In this document: positions 52,809 through 60,924 of the stretch, one piece after another
Layout of the letters: each line of letters begins with the position of its first letter
Position numbering within the stretch: position 1 is the first letter of the stretch
Origin: Advenella incenata
Lineage (GTDB): Bacteria > Pseudomonadota > Gammaproteobacteria > Burkholderiales > Burkholderiaceae_B
Length of the DNA stretch: 64,000 nucleotides
NCBI RefSeq assembly: GCF_004217095.1
Contig: NZ_SHKO01000001.1
Coordinates: forward strand, 1,054,001-1,118,000
Direction: 5' to 3'
Translations under genes and position numbers: made by a program
The notes under the pieces: model-generated
Seen by the model: only the letters and a program-made list of their open reading frames with translations
What the model was told of the DNA's origin: nothing
The model's database searches: none

Positions 52809-54166
52809 GCCTGACGTTCGGCTGGTATGGCGATGATTTTACCGGGGCGACCGATACGCTGGCCGTTGCAGCACGCGCCAATCTGCGCAGCATCCTGTTT
52901 CTGGACGTACCCACCGACGCGCAACTGGCGCGTATCGGCCCACTGCAAGCAATAGGAATAGCCGGTACGGCACGCAGCATGAATCCGCAACAGATGCAGT
53001 CCAGTCTGCCCAAGATCGGGCGCTTTTTCCAGGATCAGCAGGTTCGGGTGCTGCATTACAAATGTTGTTCCACCTTTGATAGTGCCGTGCACACGGGTAG
53101 CCTTGGGGCGGCAGTCAAGATCCTGGGCGACTATGTGCCAGCACCGTTTGCGCTGTTTGTGGGTGGTCAGCCCGATATTGGCCGTTACTGCTGCTTTGGC
53201 AATCTTTTTGCTGCTGCCGGAGATTGCGGCCAGGTGCATCGTATTGACCGGCACCCAACCATGCATTGCCACCCGGTGACACCAATGGATGAAGCTGATC
53301 TGAGATTGCATCTGCAATCGCAGGCAATGGCCGATGTCATTAGCATTCCTTATACTGCATATCAACAGCAACCAGCCGTGCTTGATGCGCTGGTGGATCG
53401 GGCTATTGAACGCTGTGGCAGCGCCACGGGGAAGATGGACACGGGTGTGCTCTTCGATGTTTCTGACAGTACGCAGCTTGCAAGCGTCGGACGACAGATT
53501 CTGCGTATTGCCAATGACCATAAAACAGCATTGGTTCTGGGCTCAAGCGTCGTGTTGCAGGCAGTGGCGGCGGCAGAAAATGTCGGCACGCACGCCGATA
53601 GCGTTGCGGGCCACGTGATCGAAGACAGGCAGCACCCGGAACACGGCGGTCCGACCTTCGTGTTGGCGGGAAGTCTGTCTCCGGTTACCGCTGCGCAGGT
53701 GCGGGCAGCCGATGGGTATGTAAAGCTGCCGCTGCAGGCGCGCTCGTTGTTGAATGATGCCGCCTACCGGGCTGCACAATGTCAGCACATTTGTGATGAG
53801 TTGAGTGCTAACCGTCATGTTCTGGCCTATGTCGACCAGCAAAACGGGCGCGACTGCGCAATACATTCAGCGGACCTGGCGGCGGCTACGGCCCGGTTTG
53901 TACATTCGACGCTGCAGTTGTTGGCAGAGCAGGGTATACGCCTGGGACAGCTTGGCATTGCGGGTGGTGATACGTCCAGCCAGGCAATCGCGCAACTGGA
54001 TGTATGGGCCTTGTCTTATGCAAGTGTATTGTCGCCCGGAGTAACCATTTGCTCAATGCATAGCGACAATCCTGCACTGGACGGCTTGGCCGTCATGTTA
54101 AAGGGTGGGCAGATGGGCAGCGAGGATATTTTTGATAAATTGCTGCAAGTGCCGCTAAACTGCTAA
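52805..54166 (+). CDS. Four-carbon acid sugar kinase family protein (DUF1537)
   Basis: A 453-residue kinase. The N-terminal substrate domain begins GWYGDDFTGATDTLAVAARA, the classic DDFTGA motif, and the C-terminal nucleotide domain has LAGSLSPVTAAQV and IAGGDTSSQAIAQL. Family members phosphorylate threonate, erythronate, denovo-type sugar acids and 3-oxo-isoapionate (OiaK). It overlaps the RuBisCO-like gene by four bases, so it probably makes that protein's phosphorylated substrate. It is the last gene of the TRAP operon. Confidence 0.88.
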   Translation: MSLTFGWYGDDFTGATDTLAVAARANLRSILFLDVPTDAQLARIGPLQAIGIAGTARSMNPQQMQSSLPKIGRFFQDQQVRVLHYKCCSTFDSAVHTGSLGAAVKILGDYVPAPFALFVGGQPDIGRYCCFGNLFAAAGDCGQVHRIDRHPTMHCHPVTPMDEADLRLHLQSQAMADVISIPYTAYQQQPAVLDALVDRAIERCGSATGKMDTGVLFDVSDSTQLASVGRQILRIANDHKTALVLGSSVVLQAVAAAENVGTHADSVAGHVIEDRQHPEHGGPTFVLAGSLSPVTAAQVRAADGYVKLPLQARSLLNDAAYRAAQCQHICDELSANRHVLAYVDQQNGRDCAIHSADLAAATARFVHSTLQLLAEQGIRLGQLGIAGGDTSSQAIAQLDVWALSYASVLSPGVTICSMHSDNPALDGLAVMLKGGQMGSEDIFDKLLQVPLNC

Positions 54167-54377
54167 GTTGCCCATCCCCGGAACGTGGTGTGTTGCCTTT
54201 CCTGCGCTGAATCGGCCGTGTGGTGCATCCGGCGCAGGTCGCTGTGAAGACTGACTCGGCAGATGCCTGCTGTAATAGCAATAAAAATAACGAATAGATT
54301 GAGTGCTGCCCAATTGCATAAATAGTTTAATCGCCGTAACATGGTAAGTGCCTATCCATACTACAGGGAGCAGCGCC

Positions 54378-54584
54378 ATGAACGATCATGTCTATAAGCA
54401 TATTGAACTGACAGGTTCATCAAAAAACAGCATCGAAGATGCAGTAAGCAACGCGTTGGCCAAAGCCAATGAGACGGTCAGGAACATTCAGTGGTTTTCC
54501 GTTACCGAGACGCGAGGACACGTTGTCGACGGCAAAGTGGCCCACTGGCAGGTCAGCATCAAGGCAGGTTTTACGCTGGAATGA
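54378..54584 (+). CDS. Dodecin flavin-binding protein
   Basis: A 68-residue dodecin. [20 protein letters not shown] and the [20 protein letters not shown] region (with the flavin-stacking Trp) are diagnostic, and [17 protein letters not shown] closes the chain. Dodecins form hollow 12-mers that store or buffer flavins. The start at 54378 has AGGGAG upstream. It stands alone. Confidence 0.93.
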   Translation: MNDHVYKHIELTGSSKNSIEDAVSNALAKANETVRNIQWFSVTETRGHVVDGKVAHWQVSIKAGFTLE

Positions 54585-54600
54585 ATAAGCGGCGCGCGAG

Positions 54601-55512
54601 TCAATTCGGGCTCAGTGACAGGGCCTGTATTGCCAGGCGCGCTACGTTCAGGTCCTGTTGCGCCTGCGCTTCGTTTGCGTCCTGGATGAACCAGACCGCC
54701 GACAGGCCGGCAAACGCCAAGACCCAGCATAACAAGCGGTGACGATCCAGGTTGGCTGCCTGCGATACGACTTGAACCTGGCGAGCAAAGCGAACCGGGT
54801 CGGTCACGGTGGGCAGGTCGGGGTTCAGAATCAGATTGGCATAGTCAAAGCCCCGCTCGCCCAGTAGCCCCTTGGGGTCGATGGCCAGCCAGCCACGATC
54901 CGCAAAATCCAGAATATTGTCGTGGTGGATGTCGCCATGCAGTACGGTTATCTCTTCGGGCTCGGCCAGCAGCCGATGCGCGGCATTTGCACATTGTTGT
55001 AGCACCGGGTTGCTACCGGCCGCTGCGAACAGGTCTGCGAACCACAGTTGTAATGGAACCAATTGAAGTCGGCCCGAAACGCGCCGTGCGTGGGCGTGCA
55101 ATTGCGCCACCGTGTCGCAGGCAATACGGCTGGCATTGTCGTCCTGGCCGTGCAATGCCATATGCATCAGGGACTGCCTGCCCCGGGCCCGTTCCATTAC
55201 CAAGGCATTGGCGTTACGGGCAAATACCCTGGCAGCACCATGGCCATCCCACCATTGCAGCACTTTGCCGCCGCGTATTTCGTGCTCATCGCGCGCAATC
55301 TTGAGCATTGCCATGGCGCTGTTCATTTTCACCGGCAGCAGACTGCTGCCCGGGGTCGCAATGGGCTTGCCGTCCTGGACCAGGTTCCATTTTTTCATCC
55401 ACGGCACAAACACGTCCATATCCGCATCAGCCCCCACTTGTGCGTGCTGATGATGCGCAGGTCCGGAACCCGGTTTGCCTTCAGTCATCGAGCTTGTCAT
55501 ATTTATTTGCAC
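54601..55512 (-). CDS. Aminoglycoside/hydroxyurea phosphotransferase-like kinase (APH(6) type)
   Basis: About 300 residues of protein-kinase-like fold. The catalytic loop LHGDIHHDNIL and the metal/activation stretch AIDPKGLLGERGFDYAN are those of streptomycin 6-kinase/hydroxyurea phosphotransferase proteins. Chromosomal members are common and usually not resistance genes. Three start choices exist (GTG at 55512, ATG at 55500, ATG at 55488); all overlap the end of the upstream MazG-like gene by 8 to 32 bases. True substrate unknown. Confidence 0.82.
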   Translation of the reverse strand: MQINMTSSMTEGKPGSGPAHHQHAQVGADADMDVFVPWMKKWNLVQDGKPIATPGSSLLPVKMNSAMAMLKIARDEHEIRGGKVLQWWDGHGAARVFARNANALVMERARGRQSLMHMALHGQDDNASRIACDTVAQLHAHARRVSGRLQLVPLQLWFADLFAAAGSNPVLQQCANAAHRLLAEPEEITVLHGDIHHDNILDFADRGWLAIDPKGLLGERGFDYANLILNPDLPTVTDPVRFARQVQVVSQAANLDRHRLLCWVLAFAGLSAVWFIQDANEAQAQQDLNVARLAIQALSLSPN

Positions 55513-55849
55513 TGCCTTTGCTTTTTTTCACTGGATACTTTTGGGCATTCAGTTCCAATTTTTCCTGGGCGGCCTGCAAAATGTCAATGTTCAGGACCCG
55601 ACTGATGGTCAGCAGATACAGCAGCACATCGGCAATTTCATGTCTGGCTGCCAGTTGGTCTTGTTCATTTAGTGTGGCCGATTCTGCTTCTGTTTTCCAT
55701 TGAAATATTTCGACCAGCTCTGCCGCTTCCACCGAAAGCGCCATGGCTATATTTTTGGGCGAATGGTATTGATCCCAGTCGCGGGCTTTGGCAAAGGCTT
55801 CAAGCTGTTCGCAAATGGCGGTTAAGGTTGGTTTCATAATATCCGGCAT
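55481..55849 (-). CDS. MazG-like nucleotide pyrophosphohydrolase
   Basis: A short MazG/dCTPase-type protein (118-122 residues; Met at 55849 or 55837). The metal-binding motifs EAAELVEIFQW and EIADVLLYLL with the acidic residues are intact. Such enzymes hydrolyse non-canonical or surplus dNTPs (house-cleaning). The 3' end overlaps the kinase gene, so the two are co-translated. Confidence 0.9.
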   Translation of the reverse strand: MPDIMKPTLTAICEQLEAFAKARDWDQYHSPKNIAMALSVEAAELVEIFQWKTEAESATLNEQDQLAARHEIADVLLYLLTISRVLNIDILQAAQEKLELNAQKYPVKKSKGSANKYDKLDD

Positions 55850-55893
55850 GAAGTGAATTTCGGGTTATGGGTTAGGGGTTGCGGCAGGCTGTC

Positions 55894-56814
55894 TTAGAGC
55901 AATCTGGTATGTTTCCAGACGTTTTTTGCGATCAGGCTTGCGGCCGTTTTTTCGCATTCGTCCATGACGCAATCGACGGCATCATTGCGCATGATGTTAT
56001 TTGTATGGCAAATGAAAATTTCGCGGAAAAATTCAAAATCGAACCGCCGCATAGTGATTGTACCGTCATGGATTTCTTCGTGGGCGGCGGAATATGGAAG
56101 AATGGTCGCAGCCAGCCCGTTCTTGACCGCGGGAATCAGGATCGCAGAGGTACTGGCCTCTGCGATCAGCTCATACGGCAGGCGTCGCTCCAGGAAGGCG
56201 TGATCGATCCGTGAGCGCAAACGGTTGGGCAAACTGGGCAGAATCAGAGGGACATCCTTGATATCTTCGATATTGACGCGACGTTTTTTAATGCTTGTCT
56301 GTGCATGCAACAACAGCAGCAATTCCTCAACCAGAAACGGCTTGAGCACCATGCCTTTGATTTCCTGCTGATCCGGCGTCAGGGCAAAGTCAACCCGTCC
56401 CTGGAGAACCTGACGGGTCAGATCGGCGCTGGGCAGATCGACAATCTCCAGAATTACTGACGGGTAGCGCTGCTTGACCTGATGGATCAGGGGCAGCGCC
56501 AGCATGCGTGCCGTACTGGAAGCTAACGCAATGGAGACTGTGCCGCTGACTGGGTTATCGTGCCGATGTAATATTGCCTTGGTATTGTCAATCTGACGCA
56601 CGATGGTTTGGGCATGTTTGTAAAGCAGGGTGCCTTCTTCTGTCGGCTTGACGCCGCGCGTAGATCGCAAAAAAAGAGTGACGCCCAATTCTGCCTCGAG
56701 CAGATGTATCTGCTGTGTCAGGGCAGGTTGCGCAATATGCAGCGTGGCCGCTGCCTTGGTCATATTTCCCAATTCAAACACCTTGATGAAATAGCGCATT
56801 TGACGTGTGTTCAT
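55894..56814 (-). CDS. LysR-family transcriptional regulator
   Basis: A 306-residue LysR protein. The helix-turn-helix MRYFIKVFELGNMTKAAATL, followed by HIAQPALTQQIHLLEAELG, is typical, and an effector domain follows. It is divergent from the CoA-transferase operon at 56952 with about 137 bases between, containing a long-range inverted repeat. It likely activates that operon in response to the acid being degraded. Confidence 0.92.
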   Translation of the reverse strand: MNTRQMRYFIKVFELGNMTKAAATLHIAQPALTQQIHLLEAELGVTLFLRSTRGVKPTEEGTLLYKHAQTIVRQIDNTKAILHRHDNPVSGTVSIALASSTARMLALPLIHQVKQRYPSVILEIVDLPSADLTRQVLQGRVDFALTPDQQEIKGMVLKPFLVEELLLLLHAQTSIKKRRVNIEDIKDVPLILPSLPNRLRSRIDHAFLERRLPYELIAEASTSAILIPAVKNGLAATILPYSAAHEEIHDGTITMRRFDFEFFREIFICHTNNIMRNDAVDCVMDECEKTAASLIAKNVWKHTRLL

Positions 56815-56862
56815 GGCGGCCTCGTCCTTGCATGCTGATGTCGTGCGTCGATAAGAAAAATA

Positions 56863-56923
56863 GCAATAAGAAAAAATGATCGTACGATAAATAAACAGTA
56901 TTTTGATTGGAAAATCTTATTGC
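56863..56923. promoter_or_regulatory. Inverted repeat in the LysR/CoA-transferase divergent region
   Basis: GCAATAAG (56863-56870) and CTTATTGC (56916-56923) are perfect inverted arms 45 bases apart, flanking an AT-rich centre with CGTACG. Two half-sites near either promoter would suit a LysR tetramer that bends the region. Confidence 0.4.
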
Positions 56924-56951
56924 ATAGAATAGCATGCAAAAGGAGACAATC

Positions 56952-58160
56952 ATGACAAGACCATTAGCCGGTTTGCGCGTCCTGGATTTAACCCGCGCGT
57001 TGTCCGGACCGTTTAGCACCATGACTCTGGCCGATCTTGGCGCGGAGGTAATCAAGGTTGAACCCACGCCTAATGGCGATATGATTCGCCAGTGGGGGCC
57101 GTTCGACGAGGATATCAGTGTCTATTATCTGAGCGCCAACAGAAATAAGAAGGGCATAGGCGTTGATTTTCGCAAGCCTGAAGGGCTGGCTTTTATTCGG
57201 CAGCTTGCTCAGCAGTCGGACATCGTCGTGGAAAACTTCAAAGTGGGCACCATGGCCAGCATGGGTCTGTCATTTGAGTCGCTCAGCAAGGACAAGCCAT
57301 CTTTGATCATGGCCTCCATTTCAGGATTCGGCAGCACTGGCCCGGCAAAAAACTGGGCCGGCTTTGATCAGATTGCTCAAGGGTACTCTGGCTTCATGAG
57401 TCTGACCGGCACACCCGAATCGGGTCCGACACGGGTCGGTACTGCTATCGGCGACCTGACAGCCGGGATGTGGGCGGTGATCGGCGTACTGGCGGCGGTG
57501 ATCGAGATGAAATCGACCGGACAGGGGCAGCACGTGGAAACGTCACTGTTGGCCAGTCTGCTAAGCCTGCTATCGGTTCAGGGGCAGCGCTATCTGAGCG
57601 TGGGAGAGGTGCCGCAACCTTGCGGTAACGTTCATCCGGTGATCGCGCCTTACGGCACCTTTGAAACCAGCGACGGCCCGATCAATCTGGCGCCTGCCAC
57701 GCAGGATATGTGGGTGCGCCTGTGTTCCGTCCTGAATTTGGATGAACTGGTCGCCGATCCGCGTTTTGTGCGAAATGCAGATCGAATGAAAAATCGCCAT
57801 GCGCTCAAGGATATTCTTGAGGGCGCGCTCAAACAGCATCCGCGCATGCACTGGACACCGATCATGATTGAGCAGGGCATTCCTGCCGGACCCATCAATA
57901 CGCTGGAAGATGTTTTCCGCGATGAGCAGGTTCTGGCATGTAATCTGGTTCAGACAGTCGAGCATTCTCGTCTGGGGCAGTTGCGGCAAGTGGCCTTGCC
58001 CGTGCATATGAGCAATCACGATAGCAATAGCGTTGTTTCGTCTCCGCCTGTTTTCGGGCAGGATACCCTGCGGGTAGCCGCTGACATGGGGATGAACAGG
58101 GACCAGGTCGAGCAATTGATTGCCGACGGCGTTTTGTACCAGGCCGACAGGCAAAATTAA
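56952..58160 (+). CDS. Class III CoA transferase (CaiB/BaiF family)
   Basis: A 402-residue family III CoA transferase. The N-terminal LAGLRVLDLTRALSGPFSTM and GFDQIAQGYSGFMSLTG are typical, and the catalytic Asp is Asp168 in AIGDLTAG, aligning with Asp169 of formyl-CoA transferase. AGGAGACAATC precedes the start. It should activate an organic acid by transferring CoA from another thioester, feeding the following enoyl-CoA hydratase-like enzyme. Confidence 0.92.
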   Translation: MTRPLAGLRVLDLTRALSGPFSTMTLADLGAEVIKVEPTPNGDMIRQWGPFDEDISVYYLSANRNKKGIGVDFRKPEGLAFIRQLAQQSDIVVENFKVGTMASMGLSFESLSKDKPSLIMASISGFGSTGPAKNWAGFDQIAQGYSGFMSLTGTPESGPTRVGTAIGDLTAGMWAVIGVLAAVIEMKSTGQGQHVETSLLASLLSLLSVQGQRYLSVGEVPQPCGNVHPVIAPYGTFETSDGPINLAPATQDMWVRLCSVLNLDELVADPRFVRNADRMKNRHALKDILEGALKQHPRMHWTPIMIEQGIPAGPINTLEDVFRDEQVLACNLVQTVEHSRLGQLRQVALPVHMSNHDSNSVVSSPPVFGQDTLRVAADMGMNRDQVEQLIADGVLYQADRQN

Positions 58161-58173
58161 AAAGGTCGTGATC

Positions 58174-58941
58174 ATGACAGAAGACTTGCAAACGCCAACC
58201 CTGCACGTCGAGGGTGCGATAGCCACACTGCAACTGAACAAAGCCGAGTATGCCAACCGTTTGTCGCCTGCTGACCTCAAAGCGATCGAACAGCATATTG
58301 CAACGGTCAACGATAGCGAAGGCGTTCTGGTGCTGCGTCTGATTGCATCAGGAAAATATTTCTGCAGCGGCTATGACATTTCCTCTCTGGCTAGCGAAGA
58401 AGCGCCCAGCTCGCTGTATTTCGGTGAAGTGGTCGATGCCATAGAACAGTGTCGTGCAGTCACTATCGCCTCCATTCAGGGAGGCGTATACGGCGGTGGT
58501 ACAGATCTGTGCCTGGCCTGTGATTTTCGTCTGGGTACAGACCGTGTCAATATGTTTATGCCGGCTGTGAAATTCGGCCTGCATTTTTACCCAGGCGGCA
58601 TGCAGCGCTATATTTCGCGTCTGGGTCTGAATAATGCGAAGTATCTGTTTTTGACAGCTGAAAAAGCCGATGCTGCCCGAATGCTGGATATGGGGTTTCT
58701 TACCGAGCTGGTGCCGGCAGAGCGCCTGCAGTTGCGTACTGATGAGCTTTCGTCCCATCTTGCTGCCATGGCGCCGCAAGCCCTGCTGGGAATCAAAAAG
58801 CACTTGAATTTGATCGCCCGACAGGAAATAAGAACAGAGGAAATTACCCAAGCCGTATTGCGCTCTGAGAGTTCGCAGGATATGAAAGAGGGCGCCGCGG
58901 CCTGGAGGGAGCAGCGTTCCCCCGTGTTTACCGGGCGTTAA
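58174..58941 (+). CDS. Enoyl-CoA hydratase/isomerase family protein
   Basis: A 255-residue crotonase-fold protein. Oxyanion-hole segments are GKYFCSGYDISSL and IQGGVYGGGTDLCLACDFRLG. At the positions where hydratases have two Glu residues, I see Gly-Gly-Thr-Asp, so a straightforward hydratase is not assured and isomerase, hydrolase or decarboxylase activity is possible. The start at 58174 lies 13 bases after the CoA transferase stop. Confidence 0.87.
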   Translation: MTEDLQTPTLHVEGAIATLQLNKAEYANRLSPADLKAIEQHIATVNDSEGVLVLRLIASGKYFCSGYDISSLASEEAPSSLYFGEVVDAIEQCRAVTIASIQGGVYGGGTDLCLACDFRLGTDRVNMFMPAVKFGLHFYPGGMQRYISRLGLNNAKYLFLTAEKADAARMLDMGFLTELVPAERLQLRTDELSSHLAAMAPQALLGIKKHLNLIARQEIRTEEITQAVLRSESSQDMKEGAAAWREQRSPVFTGR

Positions 58942-58961
58942 ACGACAATAAAGTAGCGATA

Positions 58962-59013
58962 AACAAGAAGCACTAACAAGAAGCACTAACAAGAAGCGCT
59001 AACAAGAAGCACT
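58962..59013 (+). repeat. 13-bp tandem repeat, four copies
   Basis: AACAAGAAGCACT is repeated four times head to tail (58962-58974, 58975-58987, 58988-59000, 59001-59013), the third copy with one change (GCGCT). Degenerate AATAAAGT-GCG units extend it on both sides. It lies between the stop of the enoyl-CoA hydratase gene and the next gene. Confidence 0.85.
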
Positions 59014-59075
59014 AATAAAGTGGCGCTCATAAAGAAGCGATTACAACGAAGGTCAAACCGTATCAGGAGACAAAC

Positions 59076-60041
59076 ATGATTGGAAAAAAAGCGATTTGGA
59101 TTGCGGCAAGCTTACTGGCTCTGAGCACAAACGTCCAGGCGGCAGGATATCCTGACAAGCCGATTTCACTTGTTATCGGATTTCCGCCAGGTGGCGGTGC
59201 CGACAACGTAGCGCGAGTCTATGCAGACTATCTGGCCAAAACCCTGAAGCAGCCGGTCATTGTAGAGAACAGGCCAGGTGCAGGCTCCACTATTGCTGCA
59301 GCCCATGTAGCAAGGGCCAAGCCTGATGGTTATACAATTTTCATGGGTAATTCAAGTGTCATGGGTAGCGACAACGTGTTGTACAAAGTGGCTTATACAC
59401 CGGATAGTTTCATCCCGGTCAGTCGGCTTACCACGTCGCCCATGATTCTTATTGCCAGCAAGAAGTCAGGCATAGGTAGTGTTCAGGATCTGCTGGAAAA
59501 GTCGCAGAAGGAGCCGGGCAAGCTGACCTTTGCCTCTTCTGGTAACGGTGTCATTACTCATTTGGCAGGCGTTGAATTTCTGAGATTGTCGGGCCGCAAC
59601 CTGTTGCATGTGCCATTCAAGGGAGGCGCGCCGGCGACCCAGTCGGTGGCTGCCGGGGACACCGACATATCGTTTGCGACGGCGCCATCGGCCAAGGCGA
59701 TGATCGATACCGGCAAAGTCAAAGGGCTGGCGATTACTTCAAAGACGCCTTCCAGTGTGATCAGCCAATATAAACCCATTGATCAGTCCGGGCTCAAAGG
59801 ATACGACATCACCAACTGGTGGGGAATTTTCGTTCCGGCTGGCACACCCAGGTCCGTTATTGAAACGCTATTTGCAGCTACCGGCAAAGTCCTGGCTGAG
59901 CCGGCTGTTAAAAAGAACTTGACGGCAAACTTTGAAGAGGTCAACCCGTCTGCCAGCCAGGAGGAGTTTGTTCAGTTTGCCCGCACCGAAGGCAAGCTTG
60001 GTCTGGATCTGGCCCGGGAGAGTCTGCAAACAAAGAACTGA
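59076..60041 (+). CDS. Bug/TctC-family binding protein
   Basis: A 321-residue periplasmic receptor. The signal peptide ends near VQA-AGYP, followed by the family pattern PDKPISLVIGFPPGGGADNV and ENRPGAGSTIAAAHVARAKP. AGGAGACAAAC precedes the ATG. It follows the CoA transferase/hydratase pair and probably captures the acid they activate. No membrane subunits are nearby. Confidence 0.92.
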   Translation: MIGKKAIWIAASLLALSTNVQAAGYPDKPISLVIGFPPGGGADNVARVYADYLAKTLKQPVIVENRPGAGSTIAAAHVARAKPDGYTIFMGNSSVMGSDNVLYKVAYTPDSFIPVSRLTTSPMILIASKKSGIGSVQDLLEKSQKEPGKLTFASSGNGVITHLAGVEFLRLSGRNLLHVPFKGGAPATQSVAAGDTDISFATAPSAKAMIDTGKVKGLAITSKTPSSVISQYKPIDQSGLKGYDITNWWGIFVPAGTPRSVIETLFAATGKVLAEPAVKKNLTANFEEVNPSASQEEFVQFARTEGKLGLDLARESLQTKN

Positions 60042-60115
60042 GCACAAGGCGGGGTCTGTCGCGCAGGCGGGGCCCGCTATCCACCCGCCATTCATTGCAA
60101 CGCGTCTCTTTGTCA

Positions 60116-60187
60116 TTTTGTATACAAAAATTAATAATTAATAGATTTATAGGAAAAAAAGTCGTATATTTCTCGATAATGTATACA
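60116..60187. promoter_or_regulatory. Two TGTATACA elements upstream of the GntR gene
   Basis: TTTTGTATACAAAA (60116-60129) is a perfect 14-bp palindrome, and a second TGTATACA core is at 60180-60187, 61 bases centre to centre. Palindromes with a GTATAC core are usual for GntR/FCD regulators. The second is about 40 bases before the start codon. Confidence 0.6.
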
Positions 60188-60228
60188 ATATTGAAAATCA
60201 ATCGATTTTTGATATTTGAGGAATATCC

Positions 60229-60891
60229 ATGTCTTCCACCGAAATTGCCTATCAGGGCGTGCGCCTGGACATCCTGAACCAGGTCTACGGACCCGGTGAA
60301 CGAATCAAGGAAGTTGCCGTTGCCCGCAAGTACGGCGTCAGTCGTACACCCCTGCGACAGGCATTTGGACGCCTGATTTCTGAAGGATGGCTGGAAAATA
60401 TACCTAATCAGGGTGTCCGCGTGGCCAAATGGTCTTTGGCCGATCTGGAACACATTTTTGATATTCGGGTGAGACTGGAGCCATACCTGACGCGTTGTGC
60501 AGTTGACAGGCTCGATACGACCCAACTGCTGGCTCTCCAAGGGTATGCGGATGATTTCGCCCGTTATTCCAATACGGCGGGCGAGGTGGCGATTCAAAAG
60601 CGCACCCAGGCCAATCACCTATTTCATAACACGCTCTTGATGGCGTCCGGTAATCCGCGCGCAGTTGCCATTCTGAACAATCTGGTGGAGTTGCCGCTGG
60701 TGATCTGGACATTTCGCCAGTTCACGCCGCAGCAGACCAACAGAAGCAACGATCATCATTACGAAATCGTGCAGGCCGCAGGCGCCAGGGATGGATGCTG
60801 GGCCGAAAGCGTAATGCTCAACCATATCCTGGCAGCAAAAAATGCCGTGAAATCACGACTGGCATCGCAGGTTGAATCGGCAGGGCGCTGA
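60229..60891 (+). CDS. GntR-family regulator (FCD type)
   Basis: A 220-residue GntR regulator. The winged helix KEVAVARKYGVSRTPLRQAF and GRLISEGWLENIPNQGVRV (residues about 25-65) is followed by an all-helical FCD effector domain with the metal-binding His pattern partly visible (HLFHN, HHYEIV). It precedes the isocitrate-lyase family gene by 33 bases in the same direction and probably controls itself and that operon through the TGTATACA sites. Confidence 0.92.
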   Translation: MSSTEIAYQGVRLDILNQVYGPGERIKEVAVARKYGVSRTPLRQAFGRLISEGWLENIPNQGVRVAKWSLADLEHIFDIRVRLEPYLTRCAVDRLDTTQLLALQGYADDFARYSNTAGEVAIQKRTQANHLFHNTLLMASGNPRAVAILNNLVELPLVIWTFRQFTPQQTNRSNDHHYEIVQAAGARDGCWAESVMLNHILAAKNAVKSRLASQVESAGR

Positions 60892-60924
60892 CAATCACAA
60901 CTTTGGTTAACAAAAGGAGTATCC

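Noticed and set aside
52619-53521. 300-codon minus-strand frame
   Set aside because: Antisense to the RuBisCO-like and kinase genes, no recognisable domains.
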